Shown: positions 28,062-40,825 of the stretch, one piece after another
How the letters are laid out: each line of letters begins with the position of its first letter
Numbering within the stretch: the stretch's first letter is position 1
Origin: Amycolatopsis decaplanina DSM 44594
GTDB lineage: Bacteria > Actinomycetota > Actinomycetes > Mycobacteriales > Pseudonocardiaceae
Assembly (NCBI RefSeq): GCF_000342005.1
Contig: NZ_AOHO01000026.1
Location: forward strand, 255,261 to 319,260
Direction of reading: 5' to 3'
Length of the DNA: 64,000 nt
Notes under the pieces: model-generated
Database searches by the model: none
What the model was told of the DNA's origin: nothing
Seen by the model: the letters and a program-made list of their open reading frames with translations, nothing else
Position numbers and translations under genes: made by a program

Positions 28062-28066
28062 CCGTC

Positions 28067-28099
28067 CGCCTGCCGGGCCCGCGTCGGTCTCGGCAGGCG
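28067..28099. terminator. Hairpin between convergent Roadblock operon and PAQR gene
   Basis: CGCCTGCCG and CGGCAGGCG form a 9-bp stem with a 15-base loop, followed by TTTCC on the plus strand. Located 5 bases after the plus-strand stop and 12 bases beyond the minus-strand stop of the convergent gene. Confidence 0.65.
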
Positions 28100-28111
28100 T
28101 TTCCGGTGTGG

Positions 28112-28798
28112 CTAGGCGTACATCGCCAGCCAGATCGCGATGTAGTGCGACACCGCGGCCAGCACCGTGCACGCGTGGAAGTACTCGTGGTACCCGAAGG
28201 TGTCCGGGAAGTGGTTCGGCCACTTCACCGCGTAGAACACCGCGCCCAGCGTGTAGAACAGGCCGCCCACGCAGAGCAGGACGAGCGCCGCGACGCCGGC
28301 GTGCGCGGCCAGTTCGGGCAGGACGAAGACGGCGACCCAGCCCAGCGCGATGTAGATCGGCACACCCAGCCAGCGTGGCGCGTTCGGCCACAGCATCTTC
28401 AGGGTGACGCCGCCGATCGCGCCGCCCCACACGATCGCCAGCACGATGTACCCGGTCGGCTGGGACATCGCCAGAAGGGTGAACGGCGTGTAGGTGCCGG
28501 CGATGAACAGGAAGATCATCGAATGGTCGGCGCGCTTCATCCATTCGTATGCTCGTGGGCTCCACAAGCGACGGTGGTAGAGGGCGCTGACGCCGAAGAC
28601 GCCGAGCACGGTCAGGCCGTAGACCGAAGTGGACAAGGCGGCCATACCGGACACAGTGGACGCCGCGAGGCTGATCAAGGCCGCGGCTCCGGCGACGGCG
28701 CCGAAGAAGGACCAGAAGTGGATGTGGCCACGCAAACGAGGACGCGTGTCCACCACGGGCGTGGGGCCGGACGGCTGGGGCTCGGTCGCTACGCTCAC
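28112..28798 (-). CDS. Hemolysin III / PAQR family membrane protein
   Basis: 228 residues with seven predicted transmembrane helices. The PAQR metal-site motifs are intact: SALYH in helix 2-3, DHSMIFLFIAGTYTPF, and HEYFHACTVLAAVSHY in the last helix. Bacterial members (YqfA/TrhA) influence membrane lipid homeostasis; the name hemolysin III is historical. Starts with GTG at 28798, divergent from the Z-prenyl transferase gene by 86 bases, as with Rv1085c-Rv1086 in M. tuberculosis. Confidence 0.93.
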   Translation of the reverse strand: MSVATEPQPSGPTPVVDTRPRLRGHIHFWSFFGAVAGAAALISLAASTVSGMAALSTSVYGLTVLGVFGVSALYHRRLWSPRAYEWMKRADHSMIFLFIAGTYTPFTLLAMSQPTGYIVLAIVWGGAIGGVTLKMLWPNAPRWLGVPIYIALGWVAVFVLPELAAHAGVAALVLLCVGGLFYTLGAVFYAVKWPNHFPDTFGYHEYFHACTVLAAVSHYIAIWLAMYA

Positions 28799-28884
28799 TC
28801 TGCCAGGTTACGGCACCGTAGGTTTTTCGCCAGTGTCCGTGGCGCGTCCCACTGAGGCTCGCGGGGTGACTACTCTCCACTGGC

Positions 28885-29661
28885 GTGAGTCTTCGGTCCT
28901 TCTTGTCAGACGTCGTGTACAGCGCCTACGGCAGGCGCCTGATCCAGCAGGCAAAGGGGCGCCACCCACGCCACATCGCCATCATGCTGGACGGCAACCG
29001 CCGCTGGGCGCGCGAAGCGGGCTTCGCCGACGTCGCAGACGGCCACCGGGCCGGCGCCAAGAAGATCGCCGACTTCCTGAGCTGGTGCAACGAGGCCGAC
29101 GTCGAGGTCGTCACCATGTGGCTGCTTTCGACGGACAACCTCGGCCGCGCCGCCGAGGAACTGAGCCCGTTGTTGAAGATCATCACCGACGTCACCGACG
29201 AACTCGCCGCGCCGCACACGCCCTGGCGGCTCCGCATCGTGGGAGCCCTCGACCTGCTGCCCCCGGAGGTCGCGAAGGCCCTCAGCGCGGCCGCGGAGCG
29301 CACTGAGGGGCGCTCCGGGATGGAGGTCAACGTCGCGGTCGGTTACGGGGGGCGTCAGGAGATCGCCGACGCGGTCCGCAAACTCCTGCTCCAGCACGCC
29401 GACGAAGGCACCTCGATCCGCGAACTCGCGAAGATCCTGGACGTCGACCATATTTCCGAACACATGTACACCTCGGGCCAGCCGGATCCGGATCTGATTA
29501 TCCGCACCTCCGGTGAGCAGCGGCTTTCCGGATTTCTGCTCTGGCAATCAGCCCATTCGGAATTCTGGTTCACCGAAGCGTATTGGCCCGCATTCCGCCG
29601 GGTCGATTTTCTTCGCGCCCTGCGTGATTACGCGTGGCGGCACCGTCGCTTCGGTTCCTGA
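28885..29661 (+). CDS. Isoprenyl transferase (cis-prenyltransferase, short-chain Z-FPP synthase type)
   Basis: 258 residues. Cis-prenyltransferase signatures: HIAIMLDGNRRWA with the catalytic Asp near residue 36, the SWCNEADVEVVTMWLLSTDN strand-helix, and the C-terminal DLIIRTSGEQRLSGFLLWQ and SEFWFTE blocks. It condenses IPP onto an allylic diphosphate in Z configuration for polyprenyl phosphate carrier synthesis. Position opposite the PAQR gene matches Rv1086, the Z-farnesyl diphosphate synthase; a longer undecaprenyl product cannot be excluded. GTG start. A strong hairpin follows. Confidence 0.93.
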   Translation: MSLRSFLSDVVYSAYGRRLIQQAKGRHPRHIAIMLDGNRRWAREAGFADVADGHRAGAKKIADFLSWCNEADVEVVTMWLLSTDNLGRAAEELSPLLKIITDVTDELAAPHTPWRLRIVGALDLLPPEVAKALSAAAERTEGRSGMEVNVAVGYGGRQEIADAVRKLLLQHADEGTSIRELAKILDVDHISEHMYTSGQPDPDLIIRTSGEQRLSGFLLWQSAHSEFWFTEAYWPAFRRVDFLRALRDYAWRHRRFGS

Positions 29662-29673
29662 CCGGTGGCATGA

Positions 29674-29705
29674 CGAAGGCCCCGGCGTGCACTCCGGGGC
29701 CTTCG
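29674..29705. terminator. Strong bidirectional hairpin terminator
   Basis: CGAAGGCCCCGG and CCGGGGCCTTCG make a perfect 12-bp stem with an 8-base loop, lying between the convergent stops of the prenyl transferase gene (29661) and the small peptide gene (29722). Confidence 0.85.
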
Positions 29706-29721
29706 ACGTCGACACTGAAGA

Positions 29722-29970
29722 TCAGTGGTGGTGGTGCTCCAGCGAGTGAAGGATCAGCGCCGGGGTGGTGGCGAGGCCCGTGTAGGCGCCGGCGACCAGC
29801 GAAGCGGCACCGTAGCCCAGCGCCCCGCCGCCCTCGATGAACGTGTTGTAGGCGTCGCCGAACGTGGGGTCCGGGGTGCCCGTGGTGTCACCGGTGGCGG
29901 CGAACGCGGTCCCGCCGACCATCATGATGCCCGCGGCGACGGCGGAAACGAAACCAGCCTTCTTCAGCAC
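29722..29970 (-). CDS. Small secreted peptide with C-terminal histidine cluster
   Basis: 82 residues. The N-terminus (LKKAGFVSAVAAGIMMVGGT, then AFAATG) is a classical Sec signal peptide with AxA cleavage near residue 25. The mature part of about 57 residues is Gly/Ala/Thr-rich, includes a hydrophobic stretch (GALGYGAASLVAGAYTGLA), and ends in HSLEHHHH. No cysteine. The GTG at 29970 has AAGGAG 6 bases upstream. The natural C-terminal His cluster could bind metal ions. It is reminiscent of small surface-active or cell-wall peptides of actinomycetes, but no family is recognised. Confidence 0.75.
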   Translation of the reverse strand: MLKKAGFVSAVAAGIMMVGGTAFAATGDTTGTPDPTFGDAYNTFIEGGGALGYGAASLVAGAYTGLATTPALILHSLEHHHH

Positions 29971-30432
29971 TTCGCACTCCTTGGTAGAGATATTCAGGGA
30001 TCGGGGGCACCGAATCCGGTGGGGGTGTCCCGCATTGAGAAAATTACTCGCTATTCAGGCTTTGTGACCGGTTCGTAAGCCCATTGTGTGAGGCGAAAAA
30101 GGCGCGTTTCACCCGGTCCGGTTCTCTGTCTTGGGCACAAAATGCGGTCCGCCACGAAGCGTGATAGAACCCTCGATCCCATCAGGTGAACGCTCTCCGT
30201 CGCGTTGATCCATCCGGGTCACGTCGACGAGCGTCCCTGAATGGAGATCATCACTACGCACCGTGATGGTGACCAGGTGTTGATGTCACGCGACCGACAG
30301 TGAGATGACGGTTTGGCGAATCACCGTGGTGGCTGCCTGCGCGATCGGCCGGACGCAGGTACCTTCCGGAAGTGAGGGTTCGCGTCCCATGCGGACTCTC
30401 GCGGGAGGCCCTGGTCGTGGCGGTTGTCGACA
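29971..30432. other. Upstream part of the long phoH2 5' region
   Basis: About 460 bases with no credible gene. 29990-30120 is AT-richer and probably holds the promoter of the small peptide gene (minus). 30120-30432 shows no clear coding pattern; scattered short inverted repeats suggest it may be part of the leader of the downstream gene. No known riboswitch consensus (TPP, cobalamin, SAM, glycine, ydaO) could be matched by eye. Confidence 0.4.
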
Positions 30433-30574
30433 GGGCGGCACAGCCGCCCAGTGGATGCACGAGGGGGCCGGCACCCGGCCCTCGTGGCCGTGCCGACTGA
30501 CGCGGTGAGCGTCAGAAGGAGCGGTTAGCCAGGGAGGTGCCCGGCCCAGCGAGTGCGGGCGTGGTGCCACGCCC
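30433..30574 (+). promoter_or_regulatory. Structured leader of phoH2 with four consecutive hairpins
   Basis: Four stem-loops follow one another. GGGCGGC/GCCGCCC lies at 30433-30449. CACGAG...GGCCGG/CCGGCC...CTCGTG lies at 30458-30486 with two bulged G. CTGACGC/GCGTCAG lies at 30497-30515. GGGCGTG/CACGCCC lies at 30557-30574, immediately before the GAGGGAG ribosome site. The order suggests a folded 5' UTR that could gate translation of phoH2. No known class is recognised. Confidence 0.5.
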
Positions 30575-30591
30575 ACGAGGGAGATGCCGTC

Positions 30592-31983
30592 GTGACTGCG
30601 CAGCGTTCACCCCGCAAGGCCTCTGGCCATTCTTCGACCGGTGCCCCTGGCCCGGAGAAAGCCTCGATCTCGCCCGAATTCCAGCGGTCCACTTACGTGC
30701 TCGACACGTCGGTCCTGCTCTCTGATCCCTGGTCGGTGACTCGTTTCGCCGAACACGCGGTCGTGCTTCCGCTGGTCGTCATCAGTGAACTGGAGGCGAA
30801 ACGTCACCATCCCGAACTGGGGTGGTTCGCGCGCGAAGCGCTTCGCATGCTCGACGACCTGCGTCGTCAGCACGGCAGGCTCGACGCGCCGATCCCGATC
30901 GGTGAGCACGGCGGCACCCTGCAGGTGGAGTTGAACCACACTGATCCCGCGGTGCTCCCGGTCGGCTTCCGCACCGACTCCAACGACCACCGCATCCTCG
31001 CCTGCGCGCTCAATCTGGCGGCGGAACGCGCGTCGGTCACGCTGGTGACCAAGGACATCCCCCTGCGCGTCAAAGCGGGCGCCGTCGGACTCGAAGCCGA
31101 CGAGTACCGCGCGCAGGAGGTGACGCCCTCGGGCTGGACGGGCATGGCGGACGTGGACGTCCCGCAGACCCTGGTCGACGCGCTGTTCGGCGGGTCTTCC
31201 GTGGATCCGGCGGAGTTCGGGATGCCCGAGGTCGGGGAACTGCCCTGTCACACCGGGTTGAGGCTGCTCGCGGGCAGTTCGAGCGCGCTGGGCCGGGTCA
31301 CCGCGGACAAGCGGATCCGGCTCGTGCGGGGTGACAAGGAGGCGTTCGGCCTGCACGGGCGGTCGGCCGAGCAGCGGGTGGCGCTGGATCTCCTGCTGGA
31401 CTCCGACGTCGGCATCGTCTCGCTGGGCGGACGCGCCGGTACGGGTAAGTCGGCGCTCGCGCTGTGCGCGGGCCTGGAATCGGTGATGGAACGCCGCCAG
31501 CACCGCAAGGTGGTCGTGTTCCGGCCGGTGTACGCGGTCGGCGGCCAGGAACTGGGCTACCTGCCCGGTTCCGAGAGCGAGAAGATGCAGCCGTGGGCGC
31601 AGGCGGTGTTCGACACCCTCGGCGGGCTGGTCGGCCAGGACGTCCTCGACGAGGTCTTCGACCGCGGCATGCTCGAAGTGCTCCCGCTGACCCACATCCG
31701 CGGCCGGTCGCTGCACGACACGTTCGTCATCGTCGACGAGGCGCAGTCCTTGGAGCGCAACGTGCTCCTGACCGTGCTTTCGCGACTCGGCACCGCTTCG
31801 CGGGTCGTGCTCACGCATGACGTCGCGCAGCGCGACAACCTGCGGGTCGGGCGGCACGACGGCGTTTCGGCGGTGATCGAGAAACTCAAGGGTCACCCGC
31901 TGTTCGCGCATGTCACGCTGACCCGGTCCGAGCGTTCGCCGATCGCGGCGCTCGTCACCGAGATGCTGGAGGACCACGGCTGA
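30592..31983 (+). CDS. phoH2: PhoH2: PIN-domain ribonuclease fused to PhoH ATPase/helicase
   Basis: 463 residues. The N-terminal PIN ribonuclease domain (about 33-175) has the acidic metal-binding residues Asp38 (VLDTS), Glu66, the Asp of TDSNDHRI near 129-132, and TKDIPL near 154. The C-terminal PhoH ATPase has the P-loop GRAGTGKSA at 280-288 and Walker [10 protein letters not shown]. PhoH2 proteins unwind and cleave RNA and are regarded as toxin-antitoxin related in mycobacteria (partner PhoAT encoded just upstream). The GTG at 30592 with GAGGGAG upstream is chosen. A separate phoAT-like gene was not recognised. Confidence 0.93.
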   Translation: MTAQRSPRKASGHSSTGAPGPEKASISPEFQRSTYVLDTSVLLSDPWSVTRFAEHAVVLPLVVISELEAKRHHPELGWFAREALRMLDDLRRQHGRLDAPIPIGEHGGTLQVELNHTDPAVLPVGFRTDSNDHRILACALNLAAERASVTLVTKDIPLRVKAGAVGLEADEYRAQEVTPSGWTGMADVDVPQTLVDALFGGSSVDPAEFGMPEVGELPCHTGLRLLAGSSSALGRVTADKRIRLVRGDKEAFGLHGRSAEQRVALDLLLDSDVGIVSLGGRAGTGKSALALCAGLESVMERRQHRKVVVFRPVYAVGGQELGYLPGSESEKMQPWAQAVFDTLGGLVGQDVLDEVFDRGMLEVLPLTHIRGRSLHDTFVIVDEAQSLERNVLLTVLSRLGTASRVVLTHDVAQRDNLRVGRHDGVSAVIEKLKGHPLFAHVTLTRSERSPIAALVTEMLEDHG

Positions 31984-31991
31984 TCGTCCGT

Positions 31992-32039
31992 CATGAACGG
32001 TCCGTTCCTTGCGATTTCGCAAGGAACGGACCGTTCATG
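31992..32039. terminator. Perfect palindrome between convergent phoH2 and AlkP genes
   Basis: Arms beginning CATGAACGGTCCGTTCCTTG are complementary over about 22 bases around an AT-rich centre. Begins 8 bases after the phoH2 stop and ends 4 bases before the stop of the convergent phosphodiesterase gene. Likely bidirectional terminator; sequence differs from the CTCGTGAGTGG family. Confidence 0.85.
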
Positions 32040-32043
32040 GCGG

Positions 32044-33638
32044 CTAAGTGACCGGCTTCGCCCAGGGGAGCGGCCGTCCGTCCACGTCGTCGGTGAGTTC
32101 GACGCCGAGCATGGCCGAAAGCGTCGCGCCCAGGTCGACCACGTCCAGGTCCGGCAGCTTCGCGCCCGGTTCGAAACCGGGGCCACTGGCGAGAAGGAGC
32201 CCGTCCGGGCGGTGGTCTCCGGTGCGCCAGTGCTCGTCCGGGCCGTGAACGACGCCGGTCTTGGGTGACCAGACCGTCTCGATCGGCCCAGTGCGGGCCC
32301 AGTCGATCAGCAGATCCGGCAGGGTGTCGTCGGCCTCCCGGTCGTAGTGGTCGCTCGTGCGGGAAACCTCGCGTACGACGGGTTTCCCCGACGCGACGTT
32401 CACCAGCGAGAGCAGGTCTTCCGTCAGCCGCGCGCATACGGCCTCGTACTCGGCGCCGGGCCGGACGACGCCGTGCGGTTCGCGGCCCACCAGATTGATC
32501 CGCACCCCGCCGAAGACGAAGTTGTTGGGAGACAGGTAGAACCGCTGTTTCGACCGTTGTTCGGCGGTCGCCCAGTTCGGCACCGCCGGCAGCGGGGTCG
32601 CCGCGAGCCGCTTGCGCAGCAAGGGCATCGCGGCCGACGCCAGCTTCGTCCTCAAAGGACCGGGGAGCGCGGAATAGGCGCGTTTGGCCGTCGTCATCGC
32701 GCCGCCGCCCCGCATTCCTTCGGTTTCCACCGTGTCGAGGAGCCGCAGGATTTCGTGCAGCAGATGGCTTCCCTCGTACCGTGATCCCATGCCGTGACTC
32801 AGCAGCACGAAGACCGTGGTGTCCGGTCCGGCCAGCGCGAGATGCTCGCCGATCGCCGCGTCGAGGCCCCGGTAGACCGAGCGGATCGGATCCAGCTCCG
32901 CGGCGAGCGCGACGTCGTGGTCGCGGTGCCCGGGGTCGTGCAGATGCCACTGCTGGTGGCCGATGCTGTGGGATTCCCCGTACACCGAAAGGAAAAGATC
33001 CCAATCGCCCTCGGCGAGCAGCTTCGTCGACACCTGGGTCTTCTGCCCGATCCCGGCGACGAGTCCGTGCGTCAGCGCGCGTTCCTCGTCCGCCGTGCGG
33101 TGCGGGCCTTCGCGGTGGAGGTAGTCGTCCGGCGCCCAGTCTCGGACGAGGTCGGGCTCGGCGGTGAGGATGGGAGTGAGCCCGACGTCGGCCTCGATCT
33201 CTTTGGCCAGCTCCGGTGGCGAGGTGTGGAAGCCGAAATGCCGGTCGTGGCAGGCGTACTCGCTCACCATGACCCCGTTGAGCGGCTTGTCCGCGCGGGA
33301 ATGCGGGACGTCGAGCACGGCGACACGTTTCCCGGCGTCGGAAAGCGTCTCCCAGAACGGGGTTCCCCGGATCTCCAGCGGGCTGGTCAGCCGCCGTTCG
33401 TAGGTCTTGGTGTCGACCTCTTCCCAGCAGTGGAATCCGGTCCGCGCGGCCGTGCGCGCGGTGAAGAAACTGCTCCACAACGAGCCGACGAACAGGCCGT
33501 AGGGATTGTGCGTGGTCGCCGAAGCGCTGGTTTCGAGCAGACGCGCCAACGTCGGCACTTCGCCGGCGGCGGCGAGATCGCGGATCGTGGCGGGGTCGCA
33601 CGCGTCGAGTGCGACCACCAGGATCTTGGCGGGCTCGG

Positions 33639-33642
<4 letters not shown>
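32044..33642 (-). CDS. Alkaline-phosphatase-superfamily phosphodiesterase / nucleotide pyrophosphatase-like protein
   Basis: 532 residues, no signal peptide, so probably cytosolic. AlkP-superfamily metal-site pattern: VVALDACDPATI near the N-terminus, THNPYGLFVGSLWSSFF where the nucleophile Thr/Ser region lies, SVYGESHSIGHQQWH for the next ligands, LLSHGMGSRYEG, and GVVHGPDEHWRTGDH near the C-terminus. The substrate is probably a phosphodiester, but it is unknown. Its ATG overlaps the stop of the glycosyltransferase gene (ATGA), and that gene overlaps guaB1, so three proteins are cotranslated. Third gene of the operon. Confidence 0.85.
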
Positions 33643-37422
<3,780 letters not shown>

Positions 37423-37430
37423 GCGCTCGA

Positions 37431-37445
37431 CATACCGCGAGTATG
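37431..37445 (+). promoter_or_regulatory. Palindrome upstream of the flavin oxidoreductase gene
   Basis: CATAC-CGCGA-GTATG is a perfect 5+5 palindrome, followed by GTTAC (37445) and GTAAC (37475) about 30 bases apart around a TACTGT box. Together they make a likely operator/promoter for the 37496 gene. The regulator is not identified. Confidence 0.45.
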
Positions 37446-37495
37446 TTACTTCGAGTAGGGATACTGTCCAGTAGGTAACGGCCGGAGGAAGCGCG

Positions 37496-38725
37496 ATGAG
37501 CGAGCCCAAGGAACTGCTGGCCGAGCCGCTGAAACTGCGGTGCGGCGCGATCCTGCCGAACCGGCTGGCCAAGGCCGCGCTCAGCGAGCAACTCGGCGAC
37601 CGCCGCAACCGGCCGACCGCCGAACTGACCGAGCTGTACCGGACGTGGTCCCGCGGCGGCGCCGGCACGCTGATCACCGGCAACGTCATGGTCGATCCGG
37701 CCGCGCTCGGCGAACCGCGCAACGTCGCGGTGCCCCGGGAACCGGACGCGACCGAGTTCGAGCCGTGGGCGCGGGCGGCCGACGGGACCGAGACCCGGCT
37801 GTGGGTCCAGCTCAACCATCCGGGCAGGCAGAGCCCGCGCTTCCTGTCCCGCCGGCCGGTCGCGCCGTCGGCGGTGCCGTTCGGCGACCGCGGCATCCGC
37901 TCGGTGTTCGCGACGCCGCGAGCGCTGACCGCCGACGAGATCGAAGCGATCATCGACCGGTTCGGCGTCGCCGCGCGGACCGTCGTCGACGCCGGGTTCG
38001 CCGGTGTCCAGATCCACGGCGCGCACGGGTACCTCGTCTCGCAGTTCCTTTCGCCGCTGACCAACCAGCGCACGGACGGCTGGGGCGGCGACGCCCTCCG
38101 GCGGCGCCGGTTCCTGCTGGAAGTGGTCGCCCGCGTGCGCGCCTCGGTCGGCGACGCGGTGCCGATCGCGGTCAAGCTCAACAGCGCGGACTTCCAGCGC
38201 GGCGGCTTCAGCGAGGAGGAATCGCTCGAAGTCGTCCGCGAACTGGGCGAAGCGGGCATCGACCTGCTGGAAGTGTCCGGCGGCACCTACGAGAAGGCCG
38301 CCATGATGGGCTCCGCCAAGGCGAGCACGCTCAGCCGCGAGGCTTACTTCCTCGACTACGCCGAGAAAGCACGGCAGGTCACCGACGTCGCGCTGATGGT
38401 CACCGGTGGCTTCACCAGCCCCGAGGGGATGGCGGACGCGCTGCGTTCCGGAGCGCTGGACGTCATCGGTCTCGGCAGGCCGCTGATCGTCGACCCGGCA
38501 CTGCCCGGACGGCTGCTGGGCGGCGAGGACGTCCGCGCCCGGCGCACCGCCCCGAAGACCGGGATCCGGCTGGCCGACAGCCTGCTGGAGATCCAGTGGC
38601 ACACCCAGCAGATGCACCGCGTGGCCGCCGGGAAACCGGTGGACCGGCGGCTCGGCGCGGTGCGGACGCTAGTACGTGCCGGCGTCGCGGATCCGCTCAA
38701 CGCCTTCCGTCGGGTCCGGGGCTAG
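37496..38725 (+). CDS. Old-yellow-enzyme-type NADH:flavin oxidoreductase
   Basis: 409 residues. FMN barrel of the OYE family: RLAKAALSEQLGDRRNRPT, WVQLNHPGRQSP with the FMN-binding Gln, GVQIHGAHGYLVSQFLSP with the His pair that binds the substrate phenol or carbonyl, and GGFTSPEGMADALRSGALD then GLGRPLI for the FMN phosphate. It reduces activated C=C bonds or related electrophiles with NAD(P)H. GGAGG 10 bases before the ATG. Its 3' end overlaps the convergent membrane gene by 57 bases. Confidence 0.92.
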   Translation: MSEPKELLAEPLKLRCGAILPNRLAKAALSEQLGDRRNRPTAELTELYRTWSRGGAGTLITGNVMVDPAALGEPRNVAVPREPDATEFEPWARAADGTETRLWVQLNHPGRQSPRFLSRRPVAPSAVPFGDRGIRSVFATPRALTADEIEAIIDRFGVAARTVVDAGFAGVQIHGAHGYLVSQFLSPLTNQRTDGWGGDALRRRRFLLEVVARVRASVGDAVPIAVKLNSADFQRGGFSEEESLEVVRELGEAGIDLLEVSGGTYEKAAMMGSAKASTLSREAYFLDYAEKARQVTDVALMVTGGFTSPEGMADALRSGALDVIGLGRPLIVDPALPGRLLGGEDVRARRTAPKTGIRLADSLLEIQWHTQQMHRVAAGKPVDRRLGAVRTLVRAGVADPLNAFRRVRG

Positions 38726-39370
38726 GTAGTCGTCCGGTTCATCCCGGCGGCTGAAGGTGCGGTCGAAGCCGACCGCGGCCGCCGCGAGGCCGATGAACAG
38801 CACGCCGATCAGCACGCAGTTGAACGCGACACCGCCGTAGCTGTTGATGCCGGGGTCGACGAACGGGTACGGGTAGAACCCGATGAGCGCGCCTCGTGCC
38901 AGCGTGACCGCGAGCCAGATCAGCGGGTACAGCAGCGACCACGACAGGATCCGCCACGACAACTGACCGCGCGGCCCGAACAGCAACCAGCCCGCCACGC
39001 ACATCAGCGGCGACACCTTGTGCAGCATCGTGTCGGCGAACACCGCCCAGCCGTGCAGTTCGTAGAGATCGGCGAGCGCGACCTGGAAGACGACCCCGGT
39101 CACGGTGATGCCGACGAGGCCGGTGAGCCGCAGCACGCCGAACAGGGTCGACCGGCCCGCGACACCGAGCGCGAGCAGCAGGCTGCCGACGCCGACCAGG
39201 ATGTTCGAGTCGATGGTGAAGAAGGCCAGCAGGTTGGCCACCCGCCCGGCCGGGGTGTGAAAGGTGCCGCCGGTGGTACCCGCGGAGACCGGGATCTGGG
39301 CGGCGAGACCGGCGATCACCACCAGCGCCGTCGCGCCGAACCAGGCACGCGCGATCTTGGAAGCCTGCAT
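38669..39370 (-). CDS. Pr6Pr family membrane protein
   Basis: 233 residues with six predicted transmembrane helices (ALVVIAGLAAQIPVS, a central SWSLLYPLIWLAVTLARG segment, and FNCVLIGVLFIGLAAAAVGF) and an acidic C-terminal tail. Motifs FFTIDSNILVGVGS, HKVSPLMCVAGWLLFG and YPYPFVDPG match the bacterial Pr6Pr/FAR-17a-like family, whose role is unknown. Start at MQASKIARAW, 39370. It overlaps the flavin oxidoreductase gene tail to tail, both coding. Confidence 0.88.
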   Translation of the reverse strand: MQASKIARAWFGATALVVIAGLAAQIPVSAGTTGGTFHTPAGRVANLLAFFTIDSNILVGVGSLLLALGVAGRSTLFGVLRLTGLVGITVTGVVFQVALADLYELHGWAVFADTMLHKVSPLMCVAGWLLFGPRGQLSWRILSWSLLYPLIWLAVTLARGALIGFYPYPFVDPGINSYGGVAFNCVLIGVLFIGLAAAAVGFDRTFSRRDEPDDYLAPDPTEGVERIRDAGTY

Positions 39371-39487
39371 TCCGCCTACTTTATGGGTGACCGGGTGGGG
39401 ACGTCCCGTCACCGCCGCGTGCCGCCACTCGATCGGGGCGGGACGCCGCCGGGCCTTCCCGGCCATCGGGTCATATCGTGGGAAGCG

Positions 39488-40303
39488 ATGGACGTCGAGC
39501 GGAGGCCCGGACGCCGCGGACGGGTCGCGCGGGGTCCGGCGGAGGACAGCGGGCCCGTCGCCGGATTCGCGCGACGGCTGTGGGAGCTGAAACGGGCCGC
39601 CGGTGACCCTTCCTACGACCGCATGCGCGACGAGTACGGCGCGCTCGCGTCGAAGTCGGCGCTTTCCGCCGCCGCCCGCGGAGAGCGTCTGCCCAGCTGG
39701 GAGACGTCCTGGGAGTTCGTCCGCGTGCTGGCCGCCGGGGTGCTCGGCGGTGACGAGGACGAGGTCCGCCACGAATGGCGCGGCGAGTGGGAACGCGCGC
39801 GGGACGCGCTGAACGCCGGTGCGGCGCCCGAACCCGCGCCGGAGCGTTCGCGCCGGACGGCGTTCGTCCTCGCCGGGGCCGTGGCACTCGTACTCGTCGC
39901 GGCGCTGGTGTTCGTCTTCACCGCCTCGTTCGATTCCGAGCCCGCCGCCCCGGTCGGCGACGCGTCGGAATTCGTCGCCGACGTGACCGTGCCCGACGGC
40001 AGCGAAGTCGCGACCGGATCGGTCTTCGTGAAGACCTGGGAGTTCCGCAACGCGGGAACGGTCGGATGGGTCGGCCGCTATCTGGTCCGCGCCGGTTCGT
40101 TCGGGAACCCCGGCGAATGCGGCACGCCCGACCGCGTCCCCGTCCCGCAGACCGCGCCCGGCGAGCACGTGCGCGTCTCCGTCGAGGTGCGCGCGCCCGG
40201 CAGCCCAGGGCATTGCCAGGTGTACTGGAAGATGGCCGACGAACAGGGGCACATCCTGCTGCCGAACACCCGTGCCGTGTTCTTCTCGGTCCGCGTCATT
40301 TGA
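39488..40303 (+). CDS. HTH plus transmembrane plus NBR1-Ig-like domain protein
   Basis: 271 residues. Residues about 15-90 (FARRLWELKRAAGDPSYDRM, then SKSALSAAARGERLPSWE) look like an XRE-type helix-turn-helix. One transmembrane helix (TAFVLAGAVALVLVAALVFVF) follows at about 120-140. The external part is an NBR1-Ig-like domain (VFVKTWEFRNAGTVGW, then PGEHVRVSVEVRAPGSPGHC and VYWKMADEQGH) usually found in extracellular or adhesion proteins. Topology thus links a cytosolic DNA-binding-like domain to an outer beta-domain. It could sense cell-envelope state; the function is inferred. Confidence 0.8.
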   Translation: MDVERRPGRRGRVARGPAEDSGPVAGFARRLWELKRAAGDPSYDRMRDEYGALASKSALSAAARGERLPSWETSWEFVRVLAAGVLGGDEDEVRHEWRGEWERARDALNAGAAPEPAPERSRRTAFVLAGAVALVLVAALVFVFTASFDSEPAAPVGDASEFVADVTVPDGSEVATGSVFVKTWEFRNAGTVGWVGRYLVRAGSFGNPGECGTPDRVPVPQTAPGEHVRVSVEVRAPGSPGHCQVYWKMADEQGHILLPNTRAVFFSVRVI

Positions 40304-40483
40304 CCTTCCGGGCCGATGGCCAAAACGCTGACCTGCGCGGACATTGTTTTCCCGGCCATGGCCATTTCATGGCCGTGAATCGTCTTCCGGGCGGCTTCGG
40401 GTGCCTTTAACGTCATCGGCGTCCGGGAAATCCGGACGGGAATTTTCCGAAACACTCTCACATTATTTGCGGAAAGGGAATTC

Positions 40484-40825
40484 ATGCGTCCGTACGTCAA
40501 GGTCGCCGAACTGGCCGGGGCCGCGCTCACCGTGGCGCTCCTGCCGGTCACCGCCGCACAGGCGGCTCCGGCGCCCGCTTCGGGCAGTGATCCGATCATT
40601 ACCTGCGAATCCGGCTATCACGGCTGGATGCGCCGGGCCGGGAAGGACGCGATCTGCCTCAAGCCGGGCACGCGCACTTGGGACGTCAAGGTCTTCGAAT
40701 GCGCCGGAGATCTGACGGTGCATTTCAAGAACGGCGAGAAGGCCTATTGCGGCGGGAACATGAAGATCGGCCTCGACCTGGCCGTCCAGTCCAATGTCGT
40801 CAAGACCGTTGTGGGGAACCGATGA
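40484..40825 (+). CDS. Small secreted protein, first of a coupled pair
   Basis: 113 residues. Sec signal peptide (VKVAELAGAALTVALLPVTA, cleavage near AQA-AP at about 27). The mature part has four cysteines (ITCESG, AICLK, FECAG, AYCGG), which could form two disulfides. No family is recognised. The stop overlaps the ATG of the second secreted protein (ATGA), so both are made together. The 180 bases upstream are AT-richer, a probable promoter region. Confidence 0.8.
   Translation: MRPYVKVAELAGAALTVALLPVTAAQAAPAPASGSDPIITCESGYHGWMRRAGKDAICLKPGTRTWDVKVFECAGDLTVHFKNGEKAYCGGNMKIGLDLAVQSNVVKTVVGNR

Noticed and set aside
30120..30591. Known riboswitch (ydaO c-di-AMP, cobalamin, M-box) before phoH2
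   Set aside because: Core consensus elements of these classes were not found by eye; only generic hairpins remain.
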